DNA of 64,000 bases from Chryseobacterium indologenes. Its GTDB lineage: Bacteria > Bacteroidota > Bacteroidia > Flavobacteriales > Weeksellaceae. The notes beneath the pieces were generated by a model. The model was not told the DNA's origin and made no database searches. It saw only the letters and a list, made by a program, of their open reading frames with translations. Positions 9,371-18,706 of the stretch are shown piece after piece. The translations under genes and the position numbers were made by a program. Every line of letters starts with the position of its first letter. Position 1 is the first letter of the stretch. The stretch is from positions 4,216,001 through 4,280,000 of the forward strand of contig NZ_CP018786.1 of NCBI RefSeq assembly GCF_002025665.1, given 5' to 3'.

Positions 9371-9824
9371 ATCTCTTATACTGAGATTCATAAATTTTGA
9401 TCCAATCATCAGCAGTCATTTTTTTACTGAGTTCAGCGATCAGCTCAAAAGGAATATCTTCTACTTTTTTGAAGCGGACACAAGATTTACCCATGTCCAG
9501 TTTCTTCTTAGAATGTTTTGGATACTCTGTTACGAACCAATCGAGAAGTTCTGGTGTGGAATACAGTCCCATATGATACAATGCTATAAAATTCTTCTGG
9601 GAAGCAAGATTGATGAATGGCAGCGGGGTCCCGGGCGCACAGTGATATCCGGCAGGAAATGTTGCCAAAGGAACGACCCAACCAATCATCCCGTAATTGG
9701 TGGCCTCTTCAAAACCTTTTGGAAGGTTGTCATTCACCGTATCATAAAGCTTTTTAAAGGCTTCCTGTCTTTCTTCAGGAATTTTTAAGATATAATCTTC
9801 TATAGAAACTGACTGAATCTGCAT
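9369..9824 (-). CDS. DUF1801 domain-containing protein
   Basis: The protein has 151 residues, no signal peptide and no membrane segment. The N-terminal pattern SIEDYILKIPEERQEAFKKL and the central GMIGWVVPLATFPAGYHC fit the DUF1801 / YdhG-like fold, a small cytoplasmic family related to bacterial frataxin-like folds but without a settled function. It is a single gene between two terminators. Function cannot be stated. Confidence 0.8.
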   Translation of the reverse strand: MQIQSVSIEDYILKIPEERQEAFKKLYDTVNDNLPKGFEEATNYGMIGWVVPLATFPAGYHCAPGTPLPFINLASQKNFIALYHMGLYSTPELLDWFVTEYPKHSKKKLDMGKSCVRFKKVEDIPFELIAELSKKMTADDWIKIYESQYKR

Positions 9825-9873
9825 ATTGTAATTTTTTCTAAAATACGACTATTTTATAAAATTATCACAAAAA

Positions 9874-9899
9874 AGGCAGCTACACGAATGCAACTGCCT
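9874..9899 (-). terminator. Terminator of the T9SS cargo gene
   Basis: AGGCAG pairs with CTGCCT, and on the minus strand the stem is followed by six T. It lies 26 bp after the stop codon of the gene ending at 9925. Confidence 0.6.
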
Positions 9900-9924
9900 A
9901 CAGAAATTATTAACTCAAAAAATT

Positions 9925-12417
9925 TTATTTCTTAATGGCTTTTACTGTTGATTTTGAGCCATCTTTAAAGTTCATTGTCACTAAGTATAAACCAGCGTTC
10001 AATTCAGCTAACTGAAGTTCTGTAGTTGGGTTATCAATAGTTTTCACTACTCTTCCCGCTACATCTGTAACAGTTACAGATTTAACATCTTTGATATCTG
10101 CAATATGAAGAACATCTTTGAAAGGATTAGGATATACATTCACTTCTTTTTTCTTCAGATTGGTTTCTGAAGTTGATAATGAAGTAGCTACTTCAAAGGT
10201 AAAATCAATGAATTCTCCTCTTGAGATAGCTGAACAAGGGTTTGATGGTGCTGTACTGTTATAATCAGTTACTACTCTCATTCTATAACTTCCAAGAGGT
10301 GTTCCCGCAGGTACAGTAATAGTTCCGGAAGCATTTGTTATATAAGTATTAGTAACAAACATTCTTTCTGAAGCTTCAAAAGTTAAATTATTATTCCAGT
10401 CTACCCAAACTGCAATTCCACATGTAGGGCCTCCCGCAGTGAAAGACACTGAAGTGTCAGATCCCGGAGCATTGATGATCTTGTTATTGCTTGTTATTAA
10501 ATTTTGATATCCACCTGCAACACTTGAACCGGATGAATACGTCATATTTACCAATCCTCCGGTAGAACTGAAGTCAGAGAGCCATGAGTTCTGTGAAGTA
10601 GATGAAGGCAGACAGTAACCTGTTCTGAATGCTGTAACATCACTCCAGATACTTTTGTCACTAGCACTACATACAGATCTTACCCATGCATAGTAATTCG
10701 TATCAGTAGATAGAGTGCTCAGCGGTGCAGAAGTCGTAGCAGAAGTTACAGAGTTGGAAGCGTTCAAAACAGTAGATGCATCAGGTGCAGTATTCGTTGT
10801 ACTGTAATATACTTCATATCCGTTGGCAGGAGCAGAAGCTGGTGCCGTCCAACCGATTGTTGCTGTATTCATTGTCACGTTTGATGAGGTAACAGCAGTT
10901 GGCTCAAGACAAGAAGGAATATTCTGAACAGTAATATTATCAATATAAATAGAACGTGAAGAACCTCCCAATCCATGTTTAAATGCCAATTGCAAATCAG
11001 AACCTGCAGGAATATTAACGGTATATTGTGTATGAGTAGTAGTTAAGGTAATAGGAGCTCCAATCTGTGTAAAAGAAGCAGGATCTGTAGGATTCGAAAG
11101 TGTTCCCACTAATAATGTATAATTACTTCCTCCCGCTTTTGCATAAAATCTTACACGCTTCGTACCATCTGAAAGGTTTATAGTAGGAGGAGCCACTAAC
11201 ATTTGGCTGCCTGTAGTCCCACTTGAATTATTCATATAATAAGAATTGGGTGCTGAATAGCTATTGGATGCCGCTACATATCCATACCCTGCAAATGAGG
11301 CACTCTCAAGATATGCCCAACAGCTTGGAGCATTCGTATTTGAAGTGGAACCTGTACTTGTTGTATCAAAGTTTTCTGTATACGGAACAGTGAAAGTAGA
11401 ACAAGCCGTTTTAAATGTTCCTGCAAAAGACCATACACTTTGGCTGGTGGCAGTATTACAATTGGATCTCACCCAATAATAATAGGTGGTATTTGAATTA
11501 AGACTTCCAATAGTTGTACTTGTACCTGTTACCCCCGGATAAGTAGGCGTTACTGAACCCGATGGTATTGTGTTTGAAGGACTGTGGTATACATCATAAC
11601 TGGCAGCACTGCCTGTCCATGAAACTAAAGCTGAGTTTGCTGTGATTCCGGAAACGGCCTGCAATACAGGAGGTACACAATCCGAATAAGCATCTGCTGA
11701 AAAAGCAAAAATATTCGGTATACCTGAACCACTAACTTTAGTTACTGTTACACTTTGTATTGGCTTTGCCTGGTTTGTGGCATCTATTGCCAGTTCAGCT
11801 TGATATAATCTCGGATTGGTTCCACCTTCAGGAGAAGGCACATCATCACCACTGGCTGGAGTAGCCCCCGGCTTTTTAATTCTTCCTATTCCCTGTATCG
11901 CAAAATTAGATCCATTATACCAGTCTGCAAGACTTATACTTGAAAACGTCTGCGAACTGCCGTCGGTAAAATTAACCACTACACTTACCGTAGAAGTACC
12001 ACTTCCACTTACAGCAAGCATATAGAGTTTGGTCGCTGCCTTTGGTGTTGTAAATGCCAAAGTTCCGTTATCACTGGTTGCAGCCAATCTTAGAGAATTA
12101 TTTGCATTTAAACTTGCCAGTTGAAAGCTTAATCCGGGAGTTGTTCCCACTACAGAATTAATGAGTCCATCTACAGGAATACCATACGTAATCGCTGCAC
12201 TTGTAGAAGTCAGCTGAAAATCTTTCGCTACAAAAGCGTATGAAACTCCATCTACATCATTATTTGTAGAAATTGTTGAAGAACCAATACCGTTTGCAAT
12301 TACATCAGCGGTTAAGCCTGAAGCAATCGGCATGGTCTGATAATTTTGAGCCATAAGTACACTGGCTGAAAACAGAGCGACAGCAGGCACCACTCTAGAA
12401 AATAAATTTATTGCCAT
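9925..12417 (-). CDS. Secreted multi-domain protein with fibronectin III, GEVED and T9SS type A sorting domain
   Basis: I start the gene at the ATG at 12417 (830 residues), because it opens directly into a signal peptide (MAINLFSRVV...LMAQ); an in-frame start 81 bp upstream would add a lysine/phenylalanine-rich stretch that makes little sense. Order of parts: N-terminal unknown beta region, fibronectin type III (ITANSALVSWTGSAASYDVY), a MAM-like or choice-of-anchor segment (VPYTENFDTTSTG), a second fibronectin III (NTATIGWTAPASAPANGYEV), a GEVED domain (CGIAVWVDWNNN), and a C-terminal sorting domain (VYPNPFKDVLHI ... GLYLVTM). It is probably exported by T9SS and attached to the cell surface. 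The binding target is unknown. Confidence 0.85.
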   Translation of the reverse strand: MAINLFSRVVPAVALFSASVLMAQNYQTMPIASGLTADVIANGIGSSTISTNNDVDGVSYAFVAKDFQLTSTSAAITYGIPVDGLINSVVGTTPGLSFQLASLNANNSLRLAATSDNGTLAFTTPKAATKLYMLAVSGSGTSTVSVVVNFTDGSSQTFSSISLADWYNGSNFAIQGIGRIKKPGATPASGDDVPSPEGGTNPRLYQAELAIDATNQAKPIQSVTVTKVSGSGIPNIFAFSADAYSDCVPPVLQAVSGITANSALVSWTGSAASYDVYHSPSNTIPSGSVTPTYPGVTGTSTTIGSLNSNTTYYYWVRSNCNTATSQSVWSFAGTFKTACSTFTVPYTENFDTTSTGSTSNTNAPSCWAYLESASFAGYGYVAASNSYSAPNSYYMNNSSGTTGSQMLVAPPTINLSDGTKRVRFYAKAGGSNYTLLVGTLSNPTDPASFTQIGAPITLTTTHTQYTVNIPAGSDLQLAFKHGLGGSSRSIYIDNITVQNIPSCLEPTAVTSSNVTMNTATIGWTAPASAPANGYEVYYSTTNTAPDASTVLNASNSVTSATTSAPLSTLSTDTNYYAWVRSVCSASDKSIWSDVTAFRTGYCLPSSTSQNSWLSDFSSTGGLVNMTYSSGSSVAGGYQNLITSNNKIINAPGSDTSVSFTAGGPTCGIAVWVDWNNNLTFEASERMFVTNTYITNASGTITVPAGTPLGSYRMRVVTDYNSTAPSNPCSAISRGEFIDFTFEVATSLSTSETNLKKKEVNVYPNPFKDVLHIADIKDVKSVTVTDVAGRVVKTIDNPTTELQLAELNAGLYLVTMNFKDGSKSTVKAIKK

Positions 12418-12614
12418 TTTAATCACATTTGTGGCGAAATTTAGTAAAAATAACAATACAAAAAAGTTTTTTTTGATTAAAAAATAAAATAATTTCAAAA
12501 AAGGTCAAATATTAATATTTCACATACACAAAAATTAGCAGAAGTAAAAAAAATTAAAGAACATTCTCCCATTTCTTAATTGGCTCTTAATTTTATTATT
12601 GAGAAATTAAATCC

Positions 12615-12622
12615 TATTTTTG
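12615..12622 (+). promoter_or_regulatory. -7 promoter element for the aminotransferase gene
   Basis: TATTTTTG is a perfect TAnnTTTG match. A weaker TTTT sits 20 bp upstream (12591-12594) where TTTG is expected. The leader would be about 15 nt. Confidence 0.5.
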
Positions 12623-12642
12623 TCATACAAATTTTTTGAACA

Positions 12643-13848
12643 ATGCCGAATATTTCAAACAGAGCACTGCATATGCCGCCATCGCCGGTAAGAAAACTGG
12701 TTCCCTTTGCGTTACAAGCAAAACAGAAAGGAATAAAAGTATATCACCTTAATATCGGACAGCCTGATATTGAAACTCCGGAAACAGCGTTAAATGCTTT
12801 AAAAAACATCGATTTAAAAGTATTGGAATATGCGCTTTCTGAAGGGAATATTGAATACAGAAAAGCTCTTACAGAATACTATCATTCATTAGGTTTCTCA
12901 GATCTTACACCTGATAACTTTATTGTTACCAACGGAGGTTCTGAAGCCCTGAACTTTGCCATCTCTACTTTATGTGACGAAGGGGATGAAGTGATTATTC
13001 CTGAACCTTATTATGCCAACTACAATGGGTTCACCAGCACATTTGATGTGAATGTAGTTGCAGTACCTTCTACAATTGACACTGGTTTTGCTTTGCCACC
13101 TGTTGAAGAATTCGAGAAAAAAATTACAGAAAAAACAAGAGCAATCATTATCTGTAACCCTGGAAACCCTACCGGATATCTTTATACCCGTGAGGAACTT
13201 CAGAAACTGGCAGAAATTGCTTTGAAATATGATATCGTTATCATCTCGGATGAAGTTTACAGAGAGTACGTATATGATGGAAAGCAGCAGATCTCAATGC
13301 TTGACTTCCCTGAATTAGCTGAAAACTGTATCATCATTGACTCAGAATCCAAGCGTTACTCTATGTGTGGAGTAAGAATCGGATGTATGGTAACACGTTC
13401 CAACAAGATTCGTAATGCAGCCATGCTTTTTGCACAGGCAAGATTAAGCCCGGTTCTTTTAGGACAGATTGCAGCAACAGCAGCACACCAGAATGACGGC
13501 CCTTACATCAGAGCCGTAAGAGAAGAATATACCCACAGAAGAAATGTATTGGTAGATCTTTTAAACGCTATTCCTGGGGTAATCTGCCCTAAACCAAGAG
13601 GAGCTTTCTACTGTGTGGCAGAACTTCCGGTAGATGATACTGAAAAATTTGCTCAGTGGTTGCTTGAAAAATATTCTCTTAATAACGAAACCATCATGGT
13701 GGCTCCTGCAGGAGGATTCTACAGCAATCCTGAATTAGGTAAAAAGCAGGTAAGAATTGCTTACGTACTGAAAGAAGAAGATTTAAAAAGAAGTGCTGAG
13801 ATTCTTAAAGAAGCTTTAAAGAAGTACAGAGAAGAATTCAGTCTGTAA
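12643..13848 (+). CDS. Pyridoxal-phosphate-dependent aminotransferase, class I/II
   Basis: The 401-residue protein has the fold-type I pattern: NIGQPDIETP near the N-terminus, CNPGNPTGYLYTREEL, the PLP-binding ISDEVYREYVYDG, and the Schiff-base lysine in DSESKRYSMCGVRIG. The family moves amino groups between amino acids and 2-oxo acids; aspartate or aromatic substrates are likely, but the sequence alone does not decide. It is cytoplasmic. The following lipoprotein gene begins 10 bp after its stop, so they may be co-transcribed. Confidence 0.9.
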   Translation: MPNISNRALHMPPSPVRKLVPFALQAKQKGIKVYHLNIGQPDIETPETALNALKNIDLKVLEYALSEGNIEYRKALTEYYHSLGFSDLTPDNFIVTNGGSEALNFAISTLCDEGDEVIIPEPYYANYNGFTSTFDVNVVAVPSTIDTGFALPPVEEFEKKITEKTRAIIICNPGNPTGYLYTREELQKLAEIALKYDIVIISDEVYREYVYDGKQQISMLDFPELAENCIIIDSESKRYSMCGVRIGCMVTRSNKIRNAAMLFAQARLSPVLLGQIAATAAHQNDGPYIRAVREEYTHRRNVLVDLLNAIPGVICPKPRGAFYCVAELPVDDTEKFAQWLLEKYSLNNETIMVAPAGGFYSNPELGKKQVRIAYVLKEEDLKRSAEILKEALKKYREEFSL

Positions 13849-13858
13849 AATATATCCT

Positions 13859-14344
13859 ATGCCGACAACAAAAAAATTCCATCTGAAAATCCTGTTTTCG
13901 ATTCTTTTGCTGTCGGCATTTTTTTCATGTGATTCTAAAAAAACGGAACAATCTGTTCCCCATAAAAATCCATACGAGATTACTTTCATCAGTGTATCTG
14001 ATGTTGAAGGAAACCTCGGAAACTACAGGATTATTAAAGCTACAAAAGATTCTGTTTTTGCAGAAAAAGGAATGACAGCCAATCAAACCCATACAGCATG
14101 GTCATCTGCCATCAATTCTGAAACCTGGAAAAAGCTTGTATCATCCATCCATATTGTAGATCTTGATCATATCAAAAGTTCTCACAGTCAACAGCCTGTG
14201 GACGGAATAGATGAAACCTTCCAGATCCGGACTCCAAAAAAATCTCATATCTATGTGAATGCCTATGCAGACACTTTACATTACAAACAGTTACAGCAAG
14301 TTAAAGAACAACTATACAAGATTCTTCCCAAAGAATACCAATAA
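13859..14344 (+). CDS. Small lipoprotein of unknown function
   Basis: The 161-residue product starts with a basic, hydrophobic signal peptide ending in the lipobox AFFSC, so it should be a lipoprotein. The mature part is soluble with alternating strands and helices and no motif that I recognise. It sits 10 bp after the aminotransferase and 3 bp before murB, which suggests an operon of convenience or an envelope role, but no function can be given. Confidence 0.75.
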   Translation: MPTTKKFHLKILFSILLLSAFFSCDSKKTEQSVPHKNPYEITFISVSDVEGNLGNYRIIKATKDSVFAEKGMTANQTHTAWSSAINSETWKKLVSSIHIVDLDHIKSSHSQQPVDGIDETFQIRTPKKSHIYVNAYADTLHYKQLQQVKEQLYKILPKEYQ

Positions 14345-14347
14345 AAC

Positions 14348-15361
14348 ATGCAAGAAAACTTTTCATTAAAACCTTATAACACATTTGGTGTTGAAGCCAA
14401 GGCCCGATATTTTACTGAAGTCAATTCTATTGATGAATTGAAAGAAGCTCTCACTTTCTCGAAGTCTCAATCTCTTCAGCTTCTTTTTTTAGGAGGCGGA
14501 AGTAACATTCTTCTTACCAAAGATTTTGACGGTCTTGCCATTCAACTTAATTTAAGAGGAATTTCTGAAGAGCATATCAATGAAAATGAAGTATGGGTAA
14601 CTGCAAAAGCAGGGGAAAACTGGCATGAATTCGTGGTGTACTGCCTGCAAAAAAATTATGGTGGACTTGAAAATCTCTCTTTAATTCCTGGAAACGTAGG
14701 AACTTCTCCCATGCAGAATATCGGGGCTTACGGAACAGAGATCAAAGATATTTTTGTAAGCTGTGAGGTATTGGATTTAGAAAATCTTAAACTGAAAACT
14801 TTCAATCTTGAACAATGCAGATTCGGATACAGGGATTCTATTTTCAAACAGGAAGGAAAAGGCAGATATGTTATTCTGGAAGTCACTTTTAAACTGACTC
14901 AAAAAAATCACCTTATCAAGACGGAATATGGAGCTATCAAATCTGAACTGGAAAATCTTGGCATTGAAAACCCAGCCATTCAGGATGTTTCCAGAGCAGT
15001 GATCAATATCCGACAAAGCAAATTACCAAATCCTAAAGAAATCGGAAATGCCGGAAGTTTTTTCAAGAACCCTACTATTCCTTTAACTCAGTTTGAAGCA
15101 TTAAAACAACAGTTTGAAAATATTCAGGGTTACCCGATTGGAGAGATGGTAAAAGTTCCTGCAGGATGGCTGATTGAGCAATGCGGATGGAAAGGAAAGC
15201 AGATCGGAAATGTAGCTTCACACAAACTACAGTCTCTGGTCATCGTCAATGCTACAGGAAATGCTACAGGAAAAGAAATTTTTGATTTTTCTACAGAGAT
15301 CATCAATTCTGTGAAAGAAAAGTTCGGGATAGAACTTGAACGGGAAGTGAATATTATTTAA
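14348..15361 (+). CDS. murB: UDP-N-acetylmuramate dehydrogenase
   Basis: The 337-residue flavoprotein reduces UDP-GlcNAc-enolpyruvate to UDP-MurNAc in peptidoglycan precursor synthesis. It shows the FAD-binding motifs GGGSNILLTKDFDG and IPGNVGTSPMQNIGAYG, the catalytic serine context GNAGSFFKNP, and a C-terminal LIEQCGWKG. Length and motif spacing fit the type I enzymes as in E. coli. A strong terminator follows. Confidence 0.96.
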   Translation: MQENFSLKPYNTFGVEAKARYFTEVNSIDELKEALTFSKSQSLQLLFLGGGSNILLTKDFDGLAIQLNLRGISEEHINENEVWVTAKAGENWHEFVVYCLQKNYGGLENLSLIPGNVGTSPMQNIGAYGTEIKDIFVSCEVLDLENLKLKTFNLEQCRFGYRDSIFKQEGKGRYVILEVTFKLTQKNHLIKTEYGAIKSELENLGIENPAIQDVSRAVINIRQSKLPNPKEIGNAGSFFKNPTIPLTQFEALKQQFENIQGYPIGEMVKVPAGWLIEQCGWKGKQIGNVASHKLQSLVIVNATGNATGKEIFDFSTEIINSVKEKFGIELEREVNII

Positions 15362-15368
15362 AAGATAC

Positions 15369-15401
15369 AAAAAGGCTGATTCATATGAATTCAGCCTTTT
15401 T
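15369..15401 (+). terminator. Rho-independent terminator after murB
   Basis: AAAAGGCTGA-TTCAT pairs with ATGAATTCAGCCTTTT with one bulged base, followed by a T-run. It starts 8 bp after the murB stop. Confidence 0.8.
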
Positions 15402-15442
15402 GTATAAAATTTGTCGGATTAAGAGAAGGTTTTTAATAATAA

Positions 15443-15473
15443 TTTCTCACAGATTTCACAGATGACGCAGATG
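15443..15473. repeat. Low-complexity CAGAT intergenic repeat
   Basis: The segment contains repeated cacagat/cgcagat units in the 290-bp gap between murB and proC. A related reverse-oriented segment lies at 18553-18612. Such sequences are common between genes in flavobacteria as far as I recall. Nothing else is seen in this gap apart from the murB terminator and a weak TATTTTAG (15624-15631) before proC. Confidence 0.35.
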
Positions 15474-15651
15474 TTTGGGAAAACAACTTTTATCCAAATT
15501 TTGCTGAAAATCCCCGATTTTCTCGCGCCTTAAAACGGCATATTATTCAAAACCTTTGCGCCTTGTGTTTTCCAATAAAAAATTAATTCAGAATCAATTC
15601 ATGTCCAGTCTCCGGAAAATCATTATTTTAGCTTAAAAATTACAATTTGCG

Positions 15652-16455
15652 ATGAAAATAGCTATTCTTGGAGCCGGAAATATGGGGCTTTCTTTTTCAA
15701 AATCATTCCTGAAATACGAACTGATTAAACCTGAAAATCTTCATCTTATTATCAGAAATAAGGAAAAAACTGCCAAAATAGCTGAGGAATTTCCCAAATC
15801 TAAAATTTCCACTTTTGAAGAAGTAAAAGATATCGATGCCGATCTGATCATTATCGCTGTAAAACCTCAGGATTTTCATGCAGTAGCCCAAAATATTCAA
15901 TTTACGCTCAAAGAAAACCAGATGGTTTTATCCATCATGGCGGGAATAAATATTGAAAAAATCCAGAAATTACTGAATCACCCACTTGTTGTAAGAGCAA
16001 TGCCCAACTCTCCTACCCTTCTGGGAATGGGAATAACAGGCTATACTGCAGCCAATGGAATTTCTTTCAGCCAGTTAATCAATATTGAAAGACTATTGAA
16101 CAGTACAGGAAGATCGGTTTATCTGGAGGATGAGGAACTCCTGGATGGGGTCACTGCCCTTTCAGGAAGTGGACCTGCTTATTTCTATTATATCATCGAT
16201 GCTATGATTAAAGCAGGTATTGAAATGGGAATTGAAGAAAATCTTTCCAAACTTTTTGTAAAACAGACTATGCTGGGTGCTTATCATCTGATCAATAATT
16301 CAGAAAAGAATCTTGAAGAACTGATCAAAGATGTTGCATCCAAAGGTGGAACTACTGAAGCTGCTTTAAAAACGTTTGAAGAAAACAGTTTTAAAGAAAT
16401 TCTAAAACAAGGAATTCTGAACGCCGAAAAGCGTGCAAAAGAACTTAATAGTTAA
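15652..16455 (+). CDS. proC: Pyrroline-5-carboxylate reductase
   Basis: The 267-residue enzyme makes the last step of proline synthesis, reducing pyrroline-5-carboxylate with NAD(P)H. It has the Rossmann motif ILGAGNMG at the N-terminus, VRAMPNSPTLLGMG in the middle, and the family signature ALSGSGPAYFYYIIDAM followed by SKGGTTEAAL. The last 11 bp overlap the convergent VanZ-like gene. Confidence 0.95.
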   Translation: MKIAILGAGNMGLSFSKSFLKYELIKPENLHLIIRNKEKTAKIAEEFPKSKISTFEEVKDIDADLIIIAVKPQDFHAVAQNIQFTLKENQMVLSIMAGINIEKIQKLLNHPLVVRAMPNSPTLLGMGITGYTAANGISFSQLINIERLLNSTGRSVYLEDEELLDGVTALSGSGPAYFYYIIDAMIKAGIEMGIEENLSKLFVKQTMLGAYHLINNSEKNLEELIKDVASKGGTTEAALKTFEENSFKEILKQGILNAEKRAKELNS

Positions 16456-16858
16456 ATCTTTTTTCAATCAATCCGCAAATCTTCCATCCCAGATATACCC
16501 CAAAAGTATTCAGGATGATATCGTCTACCTCAAATATTCCCATCCTCGTAAAATATTGAAGTGCTTCTACAATAACGATGCATGAGATAAAACCAAATAA
16601 TAATGGCTTCAGTTTTCTCAGTTCGGGAATAATCCAACCCAAAAAGCCAAAAGGAATAAACATCATGATATTACCCAAAACAATCATCACAATATCTATC
16701 TTCTTATTAGGCCCCTGAATAAATTTTATAGTAGAAAAAAAAGGTTCTACCGTAATGAGATTTTCCTCATATTGAAATCTGCCCATTCCTAAAAACATCA
16801 GATAGAGCAAAAACAGAGTATACGGAACAATAATGATTTTATAAATTTTCTTTAACAT
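16445..16858 (-). CDS. VanZ family membrane protein
   Basis: This 137-residue protein has about four hydrophobic segments and the VanZ-like pattern KIDIVMIVLGNIMMFIPFGF with VEALQYFTRMGIFEVDDIILN. In vancomycin resistance clusters VanZ gives low-level teicoplanin resistance, but most VanZ-fold proteins are of unknown function. It converges on proC, overlapping it by 11 bp. Confidence 0.85.
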   Translation of the reverse strand: MLKKIYKIIIVPYTLFLLYLMFLGMGRFQYEENLITVEPFFSTIKFIQGPNKKIDIVMIVLGNIMMFIPFGFLGWIIPELRKLKPLLFGFISCIVIVEALQYFTRMGIFEVDDIILNTFGVYLGWKICGLIEKRFNY

Positions 16859-16889
16859 CGAACTGCTAATATATTCATTTCAAAAACAT

Positions 16890-16897
16890 TAAATTTG
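16890..16897 (+). promoter_or_regulatory. -7 promoter element for lnt
   Basis: TAAATTTG is a perfect TAnnTTTG match with an 18-bp leader to the lnt ATG. I see no good -33 TTTG. Confidence 0.4.
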
Positions 16898-16914
16898 TGT
16901 ATTAAAATAATTTA

Positions 16915-18549
16915 ATGAAATACGTTCTACTTACACTTATTTCAGCAATGCTGCTGTCGGTTTCATGGCCAACTTATGGGGTTCCGTTTTTTATATTTTT
17001 CGCTCTTGTTCCTCTTCTGATGATGGAGCATGGAATTTCAAAATTTTCAGATTATAAAAGGAAAAGCTGGATGGTCTTCGGATTGTCTTACCTATGTTTT
17101 ATCATTTGGAATGTTGTGACTACAGGATGGCTGTATGGTTCCAAGAACCCTGACGGAAGCCACTCTCTCATGGCTGTTTTATTTCCGGTACTTGTCAATT
17201 CTCTTTTATATTCTTTGGTATTCCAATGTTATCACTGGTACAAAAATGCTCAGGGAACCTATTGGGGATTAGGATTTTTAATTGCTATCTGGATGAGTTT
17301 TGAAAAATTTCATTTGGGATGGGAACTTACCTGGCCTTGGCTGAACCTGGGGAATGTATTCTCAGACTACCCAAAACTAATCCAATGGTATGACACTTTA
17401 GGAGCTACCGGAGGAAGCTTCTGGATTCTCCTGATTAATGTTCTGATCTTTTACACAGTAAGAACATGGGAAGCCGGAAGAAAGAGAAAGGATTTGATTA
17501 AAAACTCGGCTATTATTGGAGCATTAATTGCCTTGCCAATGATTATTTCAGTAATCAAATACAATAATTTTGATGAAAAACCAATCGGACAGGTTAATGT
17601 TCTGATGCTGCAGCCGGATCTTGACCCTTATGCTGAAAAATATTCGAAAGACAGCCTGACCATAGAACAGGATTTATTAGCACTTGCTGAAAAAAACTCA
17701 ACCGGTAAAATTGATTATTATATTGCTCCTGAAACAGCTCTGCCGGGAAGAGGATCTATTTCCGAAACAGCTTTTGAAAAGAGTTTACTTCTTAATAATA
17801 TCAAAGGATTTTTATCAAATCATCCCGGATCTGTTTTTGCAACAGGAATTTCTTCACATCGATTTTTTTATAATCCTGCCGCTTTGCCTAAGGAAGCTTA
17901 CCAGATCAACAGTGGTGTTTGGGTAAGCAGTTATAATACAGCCATTCAATTGGTTCCTAATCAAAAAGTTCAGGCTTACCACAAAGGAAAATTAGTACCA
18001 GGTGTTGAAATATTTCCTTATATGAATGTTTTAAAACCATTGCTTGGAGACGCTATGCTGAATCTGGGAGGAACAGTAGCTTCTTTAGGAACAGATAAAG
18101 AAAGAGTTGCCTTTTCAAACCTTTACAACAAAGGAAAGCTAGCCCCTATCATTTGCTATGAAAGTATTTATGGTGAATTTGTAACAGACTATGTAAAAAA
18201 AGGAGCTAACTTCTTAGGTATTATGACCAACGACTCCTGGTGGGGCGTTACGGAAGGACACAAACAACTTTTATCTTACGCTAAACTAAGAGCTATTGAA
18301 ACCAGAAGAGAAATTGCACGTGCTGCCAACAGTGGGATTTCAGCGCATATCAATGCTAAAGGAGAGATCACCGCTGATACTTTCTATGGTGACCAAACCG
18401 CTTTATTTGCGAAAGTAAATCTATATGATAGCATGACCTTTTATACAAGAGCAGGTGACCTTCTTTCAAGGTTTTCCATATTTGCACTAGGGTTTTTATT
18501 ATTTTATTACCTGATTGAATGGTTCAAAAAGAAAACAAAGAAAGCGTAG
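16915..18549 (+). CDS. lnt: Apolipoprotein N-acyltransferase
   Basis: The 544-residue inner-membrane enzyme adds the third acyl chain to lipoproteins. It has an N-terminal set of transmembrane helices and a periplasmic nitrilase-like domain (about 225-505), then one C-terminal helix. The catalytic triad is visible: Glu273 (APETALPG), Lys357 (YHKGK) and Cys414 (ICYESIYGEF). The many lipoproteins in this window (for example the products starting at 3591, 13859, 37118, 40212 and 56991) are likely substrates. Confidence 0.93.
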   Translation: MKYVLLTLISAMLLSVSWPTYGVPFFIFFALVPLLMMEHGISKFSDYKRKSWMVFGLSYLCFIIWNVVTTGWLYGSKNPDGSHSLMAVLFPVLVNSLLYSLVFQCYHWYKNAQGTYWGLGFLIAIWMSFEKFHLGWELTWPWLNLGNVFSDYPKLIQWYDTLGATGGSFWILLINVLIFYTVRTWEAGRKRKDLIKNSAIIGALIALPMIISVIKYNNFDEKPIGQVNVLMLQPDLDPYAEKYSKDSLTIEQDLLALAEKNSTGKIDYYIAPETALPGRGSISETAFEKSLLLNNIKGFLSNHPGSVFATGISSHRFFYNPAALPKEAYQINSGVWVSSYNTAIQLVPNQKVQAYHKGKLVPGVEIFPYMNVLKPLLGDAMLNLGGTVASLGTDKERVAFSNLYNKGKLAPIICYESIYGEFVTDYVKKGANFLGIMTNDSWWGVTEGHKQLLSYAKLRAIETRREIARAANSGISAHINAKGEITADTFYGDQTALFAKVNLYDSMTFYTRAGDLLSRFSIFALGFLLFYYLIEWFKKKTKKA

Positions 18550-18552
18550 TCT

Positions 18553-18612
18553 TTAAACACGAATTGCGCAAATCTTTCCACAAATAACACAAGATCTGCA
18601 CGATCAGCGAGA
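18553..18612. repeat. Intergenic GCAGAT/CACGAAT-type repeat
   Basis: This segment directly after lnt is rich in cacgaattgcgcaaat and gatctgcacgatcagcg motifs, and on the minus strand resembles 15443-15473 (atttgtg, gcagatc). It is non-coding. Confidence 0.3.
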
Positions 18613-18648
18613 AAATAGAATACTCGAAGATCCTTGTTCGATAAAAAA

Positions 18649-18680
18649 GAGAAAAGCCAGCTGGACGTCTGGCTTTTCTC
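18649..18680 (-). terminator. Terminator of the FG-GAP T9SS gene
   Basis: A perfect 12-bp stem (18649-18660 with 18669-18680) closes an 8-nt loop. On the minus strand it is followed by a run of T, and it lies 26 bp after the stop at 18707. Confidence 0.8.
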
Positions 18681-18706
18681 ATTGATAGAAGATAGAATTG
18701 ATTCAA